Source of the DNA: Liolophura sinensis
Taxonomy: Eukaryota > Mollusca > Polyplacophora > Chitonida > Chitonidae
Reading direction: 5' to 3'
Length of the DNA: 64,000 nt
Assembly (NCBI RefSeq): GCF_032854445.1
Contig: NC_088300.1
Span: 22,985,608 to 23,049,607 of the forward strand
Shown: positions 25,516 to 37,900 of the stretch, piece by piece
Layout: every line of letters starts with the position of its first letter
How positions within the stretch are numbered: the stretch's first letter is position 1
The notes under the pieces: model-generated
What the model saw: only the letters and a program-made list of their open reading frames with translations
Told to the model about the DNA's origin: nothing
Databases searched by the model: none
Translations under genes and position numbers: made by a program

Positions 25516-28080
25516 GTAACACTATTTAGCATGTTAGAATATATTGGGGTATTAAATTCTAGCGCAAAGAACAGAATTACCGTACACGAGATGTAGGAGC
25601 CTCTGACAGATAATCAGACAACTTTGGAGAAAGCTCCTCCGATCAGACCCAGGACATCAATTGTGAGAACCTCCGTGTTGCATTGTTTTCCGCTGACCAG
25701 AAGGGGATACATGTATGCCAAGTACTGGTCGACCTACTTTCACTTTCAGTACGCTGCGCGGCTGGATGGGGCGTCATGTCTGCACTTTCTGCTGCAGGAG
25801 ACACCTTCATGATGTAGTACATGTTCATGGGAGTAAATGCTCAATTTGAGGTTAAACCCCAAGGTAACCTCATAGACACATTGATTAATAGCGATGTTCC
25901 ATACTTGTTCCACATCTGATTTCATTGGGACTGACTGTTAATCGAATAGTAGTTGCGGACATAGAGAGTTGCAGGTACTATAACCTACAAGCAATGGCAA
26001 AGGAAGATGTTTCAGAGAACTGTTGGTTTGAGCCTGGGACTAGTGATAAAATCGTTGTGGTTTCCTCAGTGGCGTTTTACTTATCAATTTTCAGGAAACA
26101 TCTGACAATCTCCAGCGTTCCAAAGAACACGGTTGGATGGCGTGATTCACAATGTAGGAAAGCAATTCACACTATCCCAGTCCTTATCAATTTACCTTAC
26201 TTTTAAGACACAGATGTTTTGACACCAAAGTAGCTCTTTAACAAAACGTCGTAAGTAACTGGAAGTTTCCTGTCTGTGCCTAGACAGATCTCTGACACTG
26301 TTAGAGAAGTCCATTTTTTCACTGCACAAACGCCACTATTTTCTACAGGGTTTACAACTACTGCTGTTTTAGTGTTGAAACACCCGTAATACAAGAAACA
26401 CGTGATCTAGGTAGGGTTCACATATTATTTAACAGGATTGTGCGCCATTATAGCCATTTTACAGTAAAAATACCTGGACTGCAGCGTGCTAATTGCCAGC
26501 TCTTTCATCCGTAATTTCATAGGAAGTATTGTAATAAATACGTGTATTCCATGGTGCAACATTATCTCTGTATGTATGTCTATGTAACTTAATGCTGAAT
26601 ACAAAGCGGTTGTTGGAACATGTAGTGGAAGGACAAATGAATTATTATTGATTTGGATTTGGACTGGATGATTACTTATCCTAGTTACATCTGTAACATC
26701 ATGGTAAGTAGGATCACATATATCTGTTTGGGATGTAAATATCAGTCTTACCAATCAAAATACCAGTCTTTGTTGAAATCTTCAGTATTCAGCAATTCAG
26801 ATACCCTAATTCTTCTAATTTTTAGGACAGGTATTAGTGCTGAGAGCAAGTATTACATTTCTTTTCCAGTTTTTTGAAAGTTAAGTATATGAATATGTTA
26901 TTCATTAGATGGACTAACCATATAACCCCCCCCCCCCCCTAAATATTCCTGCTACAGTTACATGTATATTGACTAAAAAGAGCAGACCAGGTGTCTCAAA
27001 TATTACAAGAATTAGATTACTGCCTTTTTCCCTTGGTGATAAGGAAAAACCCAATAGTAAAGGGTTGTACATGTACCTGAAGACAGGCAGTGGTCTCCTG
27101 CGGAAGGGAACTTCAAATACGCGTAGTTTAAATCATAAGACAAGACAATGCATCTAGTTGATCATTGGTTTATTATAGCAGATTCATACGTGGGTTATCC
27201 TTGTCTAGTGATTGAAACGAATTGTTAGAATACATATCAAAATCCCTCAGCCATGCACACAACGCTAAAATAAACAGTTACAAACCATGCACGACGCACG
27301 AATAAACACTTACAAACCATGCGTATTAAACCATATTATTTTGTCATAGACAGGGCCGTCAAATCTGTGTTCCTTAGCTTGCACGATTTTGATTCAACTT
27401 TAACTATTTTTGCCAGCAATATATTAACCGGCTATATCTATTCTTTGTGCGTATCTTCGACTATGTCGAAAGTAAACAATATGTGAATATGTACAACCAA
27501 CCTTGTGAACGAATGATTTAAGAGTCTACGTAACCTGAAACTATTGGCACGAACGACTCATTTTACCGTTAAATCGGGAAGCTTTCCCTAGTGAGGTAAT
27601 CGGGCCAAAGCTGCGTAGTCTAAAGTGTTCGTTCTTCCATAGATATGACCAGTGGAAGGCAAGCTGAATGGCGACATTATTATTGTGTTTTATATCTTGT
27701 ATTATCAGAGAACAATGTCCAGTCTCTCTTGACATCGAGTTGCTATTGCTCTGGAAAAGGCACCCCGTTTGTCAGTTTTTATTGGTCATGAGAAGTCTTA
27801 ACATTTTTTGTTTGTTACGTAAAGGCATTTGAAATCAATTTTCTTCGTTAAATCCACTTGTCTTTAAAACACTTTAATAAATATTCTCCTGTCGCGAAGA
27901 TAATGGTTTTTATTTAACTTTCTACTGGACTTATTTAAATGAGCTGGCAATGGTTTGTCTTTCATTTCCCACATTTGTTTCAAGATATGATATTAAGGAG
28001 ATGATATTAATAGTTTATCTTCCACTTCCTATATTTCTTTACATGAAGTGGCACAGATTTGACTTTTTATACGCAATGAC

Positions 28081-28216
28081 GTGAACCTTTGGAATAAAAC
28101 CCTAACTGAGGTAAATTGATAAGAGGCCGAATTTCACCGGTTACGTTTGTCCGTTGCTAACTACCCCACTATCGTCGCTGCTCTGGCTTTACTCTCTAGA
28201 CTGAAGTCTTTATATT
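28081..28216 (+). repeat. Unnamed interspersed repeat, copy A
   Basis: Resembles 55694-55830 in the same orientation: 'aataaaaccctaactgaggt', 'caccggttacgt', 'gctgctctggctttactctc', 'gaagtctttatatt'. Confidence 0.75.
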
Positions 28217-28343
28217 GTATTAGTTCACTATTTTCATGAATGGTCTGTTTGATTAAATGAATTGCACGTATATGTACGTTTTGCAGCTGAGATCATGTTG
28301 ATTATGTTTTGGTACTTCATTACAAAACTGATGAAATATATTG

Positions 28344-28349
28344 TTTATT
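28344..28349 (-). terminator. Candidate poly(A) signal for the hyaluronidase gene
   Basis: AATAAA on the minus strand, about 270 nt past the stop codon. Confidence 0.4.
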
Positions 28350-28620
28350 TATGGAGAAGATTGTATTGCATTTGCCACACCCTACATTTCCGCCTAATAA
28401 CATCTAATCTTATTGCCAAATTCCAGCCAAATGTGAATTGTCTTAGTTATTTCCCCACATGTGCTAGGTCGTGCTTGATACACGTGCTATTTCAAAAGGT
28501 TTACCGTTCCCAGTACGTGAACTTATACATCAAACTGTGTTAAGACCTGAATTATAATTGCCACTTCCCGAAGTGCTATCGCGCTCTCTTCCACGCCCCT
28601 ACGAAATTGACCAACAACTT

Positions 28621-28992
28621 TCAATTATCTATATCCTTCCACTCACACCGTGTACCGCGCCATCCTTCGAAACAGCTGCACCGAAACGCCTGATCGTACC
28701 TCCGCTGGTGTTTGGCGAACATAGAGACAAACCCGTGCTTGTAATGGTGTGGCCTTGTTTTGGACGGGAAGTGTTTTTTACGTACACATCTTCCTCGTCC
28801 TTCACACAGAGTTTTGCTGCAGTCTGTCACAAATCTCTGTAAGGTCATCAAAAAAGGTCCCAGCATTTTCTGGACATATTTTTTAAGCTGGACACACTTT
28901 CGTTTTCCGACTGTGTTAGCGTATTTCTCCCACAAAACTATACCTGATGACCCAGATGTAGCTGCTTGTCCAATGGTTCCTTCCAAATCATT
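28621..28992 (-). CDS. Hyaluronidase exon 5 with EGF-like module and stop
   Basis: Acceptor TTTCTTCTGAACAG, phase 0; joins ...FLLSR to NDLEGTIGQAATSGSSGIVL. Encodes residues 644-766, the end of the barrel and the Cys-rich EGF-like tail. TGA at 28623-28621. No hydrophobic GPI-type tail follows. Confidence 0.94.
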   Translation of the reverse strand, partial: NDLEGTIGQAATSGSSGIVLWEKYANTVGKRKCVQLKKYVQKMLGPFLMTLQRFVTDCSKTLCEGRGRCVRKKHFPSKTRPHHYKHGFVSMFAKHQRRYDQAFRCSCFEGWRGTRCEWKDIDN

Positions 28993-31900
28993 CTGTTCAG
29001 AAGAAATCGAAAATAAAGACAAAACAAAAAACGAAAAGGATAGCACATCACATGAACTATTTACGCGATATGAACAGAGATGGAGTATTTTTTTCCCACA
29101 CCCATGGCTAACAACACAATAACATAAGGAAACCACCAGCTCTACCATGAATAAAAACATCCCGCTGCAACGTCTTCACGACGTTCTCGCCCCACGCCTA
29201 TGCTACGTGCAGATTACAATCTCTTGATTAGGTAGGCTTTTAAGTTATATTTACTCAATCCTGCTCTGTTTTATTTTCTTTTTTCTATGCCAATTGCAAA
29301 TTATACCATTAACTTGATAAAATTATCTTGAATTTGTACGCTTAAAACTGTCCCATTGCTCTAGTCCAATGTTACCCAATGTTATGGATATACGAATTCA
29401 CGTTTTCGGGTTTGGAACGTAAATAAAGTCACGTGGTGCTGTTTGACCATTCAATAACGGTGGGGATTCGTTGCGTGACCTTTGGCCGAGCTAATTCTAG
29501 CTCTTTTCTTCATGCTGAGAGTTTGTTTGCGCCCTAAAGATCGACCCACTTGACCGTATAATGCAACATTACCAACTAATTTTATATTACACATAGGCTA
29601 CCACAGTTAACTACCTTGTCGTACCTTGTATTAACTGTTACTCTCGCACAGGGCAGACAAGATATTAACGTAACTTACCCGTGACAGAAGGAAGTTCATA
29701 TCGCTGTTGCTGACCCCAATGTAACTTACCCGTGACAGAAGGAAGTTCGTATCGCTGTAGCTGATCCTAATGTAACTTATCCGTGACAGAAGGAAGTTCG
29801 TATCGCTGTATCTGACCTTAATGTAACTTACCTGTGGCAGAAGGAAGTTTATATCGCTGTATCTGACCCTAATGTAATTTACCCATGACAGAAGGATGTT
29901 CGTATCGCTGTATCTGACCATAATGTAACTTACCCGTGCCAGAAAGAAGTTCGTATCGCTGTATCTGACCTTAATGTAACTTACCCGTGGCAGAAGGAAG
30001 TTTATGTCGCTGTATCTGACCCTAATGTAACTTATCCGTGGCGGAAGGAAGCTTGTATCGCTGTATCTGACCCTAATGCAACTTACCCGTGACAGAAGGA
30101 AGTTTGTATCGCTGTAGCTGATCCTAATATGACTTACTCGTGACAGAAGGAAGTTTATATCGCTGTATCTGACCATAATGTAACTTACCCGTGGCAGAAG
30201 GGAGTTTATATCGCTGTATCTGACCCTAATGTAACTTACCCGTTACGGAAGGAAGTTTGTATCGCTGTATTTGACACTAATGTAACTTACCCGTGACAGA
30301 AGGAAGTTTGTATCGCTGTATCTGATCCTATAGTCTGTTTCTTTTAGAGACTCGCCTATTTTCAGCTGTTTGTAAAATCAGTCATACGCTGCCAAAATTG
30401 CCTTTAGTCACTGACATATAACAAAATAAGATCTACACATTGACATATTTGAAGTTCACATTATTGCTTGGAAAATGAAGTTAGAACACTTTTTCCAATG
30501 GGATACCGGCGGGTTTTCTTTCCACAGCAGGTGGCGCTAGTGTGAATTTGGAGTTGCACGTCACAAGTCTTTTGTTGCGCGACGCCAAACATGTTGCGTG
30601 CAGCGGTTTCATCTGTGACGTATTTGGTCTACCCATTGTGACATCGCGCTGTTGACGCTGCAGTGGAATGTCCAACGTCAATGAAATGACGCAATACGTC
30701 CCACTTCGGACTTCTGCCGGTATCCCATTCATAGTGTTAAAGTTTATAAGCCCCATTTCGACGGCAAGAATCCACTGCCTCGAGTGACGTCATAATTATT
30801 CCAAAACCAGTGGCATGCTGGATTTTGGGCGGAGTTAGATATGTTTTCACGGACGGCGACACCAGTTACCTAAACTGCTATCGATTTTACTTTAAACCCT
30901 CTTTCTGACGCTGCCATATTTTAAATTCTTTACACGTATAATATAACCCTAATCAATGTGTTTGATTTTATTTGTTGTGGTCTATGGTTTCACGGCAGTA
31001 TGGTTTTAAAGCTGGATATTGCGAAATTTTGTTATAAAAAACATTGTAGTCTATTCGCTGAGAGTGTAGTGTAAGCTGTGTTACTGCAAGGACTTTGTCC
31101 TAACTGCAAACATATTTCAACATATCCAAGTGTAGAGCTTGTGCTGTTAGGTATCACTGGCTAAAGGCAATTTTGGTAGCGAGTATGACTGACGAAGTTT
31201 GTATCGCTGTATCTGACCCTAATGTTACTTACCCGTGACAGAAGGAAGTTTGTATCGCTATATCTGATTCTGGCATAAGGTAGAACTGGAGTCCTTGCTC
31301 TGTTCGTGTGTGTTTTTTGTATCCTGTAGCCCTCCTGAAGGATACCCTTGATGTGACCTGCCCGGTACTTGGGGCGGAGTTTTTGAGTGAGGTATATTGA
31401 CGGGTAGAGAGCTCCACTGGCTCGAAACAGCCACCACAACCTGTAGGGAAGAGTGATGCTAACGAAGTCACACTGGCTCTGAACAATCACTGCAATAAAC
31501 CTGCATGGGCGAAAAATGTTTAGAAAGGGGACACGTGTAGACCGGCTTAAAGTCGCATTCCGTGATTCTGAACAATCAGGACAACCTGAAAAGAAAGTGT
31601 TTAGAAGCTGGCACATACTGAGGGGTAGAGTCAGACTGGCTCTGAACTATTATCCAAACCTGGAAAGAAAACTGTTTAGAAGGTGACACATACTGAGGGG
31701 TAGAGTCAGACTGGCTCTGAACTATTATCCAAACCTGGAAAGAAAACTGTTTAGAAGGTGACACATACAGACCCGTATAATCACACTAGCTCGGAACTGT
31801 TCTACGAACCTGGCAAGAAAAGTGTTTAGAAGGTGACACATACAGATCCGTATAGTCACACTGGCTCTGAATTATTATGCGAATCTGGAAGGAAATGTGT

Positions 31901-34900
31901 TTAGAAAGTGGTATATTCTTCTTTGGTTCGGTCGGTGTGTGCCATTGGGTTGCAAGGCAATCACATTCCTGAATATCGTTGAGATTTTGGATGAGAGGTC
32001 TCTTGGGAAATAACCTGTTAAAGGTGACTATACAAATCCCAAAGGTTCCACATGTTTGCTGAAGATGACATTGCAAAGACGACTTATCTTTGATTTATTT
32101 GATACATTGTACCAGCCATAATTTACTGAAGAACAATTCACAGAAGAAAGTACGAGTACCTGTCGTTTCTTTTGGTTTGCTTCTTGTCACAGTAGTCTTG
32201 ACCGTTTCGGAAATTATAGCAGTCTGGGAAAAGGTAAAATCCCCATTTGGCCAATGGCCGGAGGTCTTTCGCCAGGGACAGGGTGGCTGTAATGAAACGC
32301 CTGTAAAATATCACAAAGATGAAAATTGTTATTAATTTATACCTTTGCAACATTCCGTAGATGCAGTAAAAAGTAAACTCCACAATTTGTTACAAATGAG
32401 GAATAAAAGTGTGCTCGAAATGAACGTAACTGGTTAAAATGCGGTTTTCAGTCCAGTTCACTTTACCGTTAGGCCTGGTTGCCATTGGATGAGTGAAATA
32501 ATCTAGATTATGATGGGAAAGTCCGATAAAATTAATTGACAAATGTGTTAAAGATTCTGTTAAACTAAAAGCACTGAAGGCAAGTAAATAATAATTACAT
32601 TAGAACAATTGCTTTATGTTCGGGTGGGTTGACAAATCATTGTTACATGTTCTTCTTTTGTTTTATTGTCATTTTCTTCCGGACGAAAGAGACCAGACCC
32701 CAGAATCACGAAGAGATCTTAGACTTGTGTCAAAATTTCAATCATTAAATTTAGTATGTTTGGTATGTTTATTCTCGATATTTTTGCTGAAAATTGCTTT
32801 ACAATAACTTGCGCTGAATTTGCGCTGTCAAGCAATAATTTGATCTTGTTACGTAAGAAATAACTATTTTAAAGTGATTTTGAAATTTTGACTTAAGTCT
32901 ATGATCGCTTCGTGATCCCCGGAACCTGTATCCTACATTGGTAAATGAATAAAGTAATTTAGCTTAGACTGTTCTGATATAGTTTAGTAAAGGCACTGTT
33001 TTTGAATTTCACATGATTAACATCAACTTTGTACGTACATGAGAGTTAGTTGTTTTGTGTGGCTTTTGCTTGAAGAACATCTAACCTTGCAGATATGTCA
33101 AACTCTTTCTTGGCGTATGCCTTGACCGTGGTATAGTTCCAGGATGGGTACTGTTTAGCAATCGCTTTGACAGCCCTTTCTTTGTACATGCGATGAACAC
33201 CCCAGTTACGTCGAAATATCGGCCGCCAGGACTCCCAGTCTATCACACCATACCCACTGAAGTTTGCGTTCGGAATCCGCTTTTCTATGTCACCTCGTGC
33301 TTTAGCCAGGTGCATGTCCATATTGGCTAACTGAAAAAACAACAGTTTTTTTTCTTGATGAAAGTTTCCTAACAAAATCATTTTAAAAACTCCAAAATTC
33401 CAAAAACTCCGTTATCACGACTCCCAAAGTCTTAAAATGGTTTTATGTTGTAGCTAATGCAGATCAACTTTTTTAGTCTATGATTTGTAGAAATTTGTAC
33501 TTTTGGACAGCCATTTTTGGAAGTCATGACCTTGAAGTCGAATCCTGGAAATCTGTGTAACCTGTACCTCATATTCTTTTGCAGTTACATTTTTAATAAC
33601 TAACTGTGCCTTTCTCCCCGGCCGTGCGTGGGATGGCCTGTCATTAACCTGCGGATAGTCGTGTGTTTCACCCTACCATAATGCTGGTCGCTCTCGCATA
33701 AGTTATTTATTTTTGAGTACGATGTAAAAATACCAATCAAATAAATAAATAAATAAATAACGGTTTTAATTTCGGTTATTGTCAAGATAGTACGTCTATC
33801 TTAAGTTTAGATATTTTAGACAAACCTAGTTCGCCAGGAAACCGAATTTTTAGATGGATCCCATAAGGATAAACATATTTTAGTCATTTGCATTTAGGGT
33901 GTTTAACCATGCTGTAAGAAGATTGCTTCTTGTTCATACTGGGGTAAACACTGGTGGTTTCGAGTTTCCGTGTCAACGCTCTCGTTGTTGCAACCATCTA
34001 CTGTACCAGCACTATATCTTGATGAGTACTGGAAGTAGTATACAGCCTAAAGAATGTATAATTCGCTGCACTTGCCAAAAGGCTTTAACAATTACGTCGA
34101 GTACATCTGTCCTGCTTTAACCTCTTGCACGTTACAAAATCACTGGAGCTTTTCACAGGGATTTCACATTTCTGCAGAGTCAGGACAAATCTGGCATCGG
34201 TTCCACGCTGACACGGCTCTATTTATATAAATACATGGGTATGTGAAAGTCGTTTGCGGCTGATGGGACCTGACATTTGCACGATCGTGTGAATGTCTCA
34301 GGCGTGGAAGCCGAGTTGTACTAGGGTAAAACAACACCATCAAGTCGAGTGTACCGGCTTCTTCAGGCTAGATTACCCACAGGCCTCGTACCTTTATACT
34401 AAAACAAAAGGTATATTGGTGTAAAAGCGAAGCATAGGCTATAGGTGTGGATAAAAACACCCAACATACAGCATGTGCACCTGCATGTTGGTGTTCATGC
34501 ATGAAAACAACAGATATGTGTTATTTCTAGCTTTGCTGTATCGCTACGCCTATATGAACTCTATATTATAAGACAATAGTTTCAGCTTGCAGTGTTCATA
34601 ATGAATAACTGTTTGCAATGAACAATTCCAATCAAAGTGCTACTGGGAGACATCCACAACTTATATAAGCCTACTAGCATGGAACACCATCTGAATACTG
34701 ATTTCACTCATTTGCATGGAAATTTCCCCCCTTTTTACCCCTGGTTTCAAAAGCGTTCGCCTCGAAAACCAGATAAACCCATACTGTTTCCTGCTCTCAC
34801 CACGATATGGCGGAAGTACTGTAGATGAGACGTAGTCAGAAATATTCATTCACTCGCACGACTACATGCGCTGATTAACTTATGTAGCCTAATTCAGCAC

Positions 34901-37900
34901 TAACATTTGATTTTTAAACCTTATCTAAGATGACCAAATGAAATGCTAACCTGCAATCAATTTTATTAGATCTTTTGATGAAATGACCTCCGCATTTTAC
35001 TAATAAATTGGGATAATAAGCTTGACCAAAACCAGATTGACAGAATCTTTAGTTTTGTTTTCGCCTAACAACGATTACGTGACTGTCTCGTCATCCCGCT
35101 GACATCATTCTGTATAAACATCGGTCTTTCACTGAAAGGAAAGTAGCGCATGGAAAACTCCAACTATACTCCAGTTTAAATCACGAAGCTAAATTTAAAT
35201 CAAACCTAGTCTTAGGGGTAAAGCAGTTTACTAACCTCAAATTGTGTATTACGCTAGGAATTCTCATTTTAATACTTAAAGGAGAAGAAAACTTAAAAAA
35301 ATGACACTGTAGGCTGAAAAGATCACATTTTTATCTATCTGGTGGTGCCCGCTGCATAATTTTGCGACTTTTCCTCGCCATACACGTAAAGCTTGAAAAC
35401 GGCAAAGCTAGCATAAATCGCTGTCCATGGCGCACTTCATCTTTAACACCCTGTAATTTATGCTTGGGGTGGGTTGCCTCTCAGCCAGTGAGAGTCGATA
35501 AAACTGTCCGCTTGTTCGCGTAAACTCGGAACCTACGTCCAACATTCCGGTTTTCCGATCGTCAAGAGGAAAACGAACTGTATTGTTTGCTACCTTCTGG
35601 GAGGAAGAGTTCTACAGGAAATGTACCAATGCACTTCGGCGGCTTCCACCGGCAATTCTCCTCCTAAGAAGAATTAGTTCTTAGGCAAAATGGAATAGCC
35701 CACAGCGGATGTTTTTGCTGACTTTATTTGTAATTTATCAACTTGAGGTACATATTAGAATTTTTTATGGCATGCACCTGCGAGGAAATGCATACTCTTT
35801 TCAATGGTATTTGATTGATATTTAAATTTTCTTCTCTTTTAAAGTTGTCTCTTCATTTCATCAGTTTCATCACAAAATTGAAAGTTAGGCTTTGTGCCCT
35901 TGGTGGGAAGGTCTGCCAGCAACCTGTGGATGGTCATGGCTTTCCCCCGGGCACTGCCCGGTTTCCTCCCACCATAATACTGGCCGCCGTCGTATAAGTG
36001 AAATATTCTTAACTACAGCGTAAAACACCTTTCAACTAACTAACTAACTAACTAACTAACTAAATAAATAAATAAATAAATAAATAACATGGCGTATGAC
36101 CTAAGAAATCCTCGTGCTCACTGGGCATGGTCAAAAGAATCCACCCAAAGGTTGATGGTACGTTTCCAACGTTTCAAATGTGTATGCTCTGTTTGTATTG
36201 CTTAACCGATATAGTCCGCTTAGCTCGACAACTGATGTATTTATTTATTTGTTTATCACGAATATTTCACTTATCCACGGCCATCCACAGGCTGCTGACA
36301 GATCTTCCCATGCAAGTACAAGCGGCGAGGAAGACAGCATGGGGTGGACTAACTCATAGCCAGAGCATTGGCGAGATGCCCCTGAGTCTATGATGCACAC
36401 TAACCACTAGGCCACGGAGGCCCTAACAACTGATATAGAATTTGTAGCTATTTTCTTCAAATCTTGTAACATCTGCTCCATTGTTTACAACAGAAATGGA
36501 TGAGGGATATATCCTTATTTAACCTTGAGTACATGTTTGTAGAATGCGGTTTTTAGGTCATACAAATGCTCTCACACTCCAGTCTAAAGGAAAAACGGTG
36601 TGGCCGGAATGACCTGCATTATTGGGTAAAGAACAGATTTACCCAAGAAAACGAACTAACACGTTTAAACGAGGCATTAAGCGAGATTTCTTAACGGTCG
36701 TATGGTAAAGCACATCTGTGTATGATTTGTGTTTACGTTTATACAACCCAACGTTTTTGCGTACGTAACTTCTACTTTCCTGTTCATGTGTGATTAATTG
36801 ATTTGACGTGTGCTTTTTATTAGGTACATATATAATGGCCGTTATATGACATCAACTGTCCGAGTTAAGTAATTTTTTCCGGGTGTCACTCTTTGTTGTC
36901 CGTCTTACTTAGAAGATCGTGAGATATAGAAGGTATATTACCATATATATTTAATATAAAAGATGACAACTTACAGAGTATGAACAATGCAGAGACGGGT
37001 GTTTCATTGCTGGCAAATGGTCACATGTAACCAGTGAAATACGGTTCTTGTCAATTTACTTAAGTTCAGGTCTTGTTCTAATTGCTCTCCTAATGCTTAA
37101 AAAGTAACAAGTTACACGCTCTGGCCCTAGCATCATAGTTTAAATATAATTAATAATAAAATTGCAATGACGATAAATACAATTAATTGGACGTCACTGG
37201 TCTAGAAATACTCAAAATGCTGTTCTGTCATCACATTTTACAAACAATCACATAAGGCTGCATCTGGCACCGTTCTGTTCTCCATTTTCAGTTTAATCAA
37301 CACATGAGCAACTTGGCAGTTCAAATGTCTACAGTACAGGGTAACGGTTCATCAATGTCAGCTAGATGGACTTAATTCTCTGCACCAAAATCATTCAACA
37401 TTGAGCAGTTCCTCTATAAACAGTCCTTCTGTACTTCTGATTTCTAGGACAGCAATTGGATACAAAAAATGGCGGAAGGCTAAACGGACTTTGGCGGTTC
37501 TTACCTCTTGCGTTACCTCCATCGGACAAAATGGCGGAAAATTAACCTGACTTTGGCGGTTTTTACCTCTTGCCTTACCGCCATCAGACAGTGCCTTCAC
37601 GAATACAACTTTTAATACATGCTGACAGACTTTTTCTCGATTCCAATATTTTCTACGTCGAATATTGACCAAGAGAAAAAAATTAGTATCATTGTGTGTT
37701 TGTAACTTCGCTCCTTGGAATAAGGATTACGTTAAGATTATATAGAAACTATCTAGTCAAGAGAACAAACACTTTGCACTGGAAACCACTGCAATGTTAC
37801 TTAATCTTCACTTGGGAGAAGGCCCAACTAAACTGCATGACTGCTCAAAGTCTGCAAAAAACATTAATTTGGCAAGAGTTCCACTTCCTTGCCTCTGTAA

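Larger units (their letters stand above)
24561..28620. other. Intergenic region between CPSF2 and the hyaluronidase gene
   Basis: The two genes converge here. Apart from a SINE fragment (25405), a poly-C run (26928-26939), an interspersed repeat (28081) and candidate poly(A) signals I see nothing. Short open frames here show no recognisable motif. Confidence 0.6.

Noticed and set aside
28760-29122. Plus-strand 120-codon frame
   Set aside because: It is antisense to hyaluronidase exon 5, which has clear family homology and splice support.
30481-30756. 91-codon minus-strand frame in hyaluronidase intron 4
   Set aside because: It coincides with an inverted-repeat element and has no motif.
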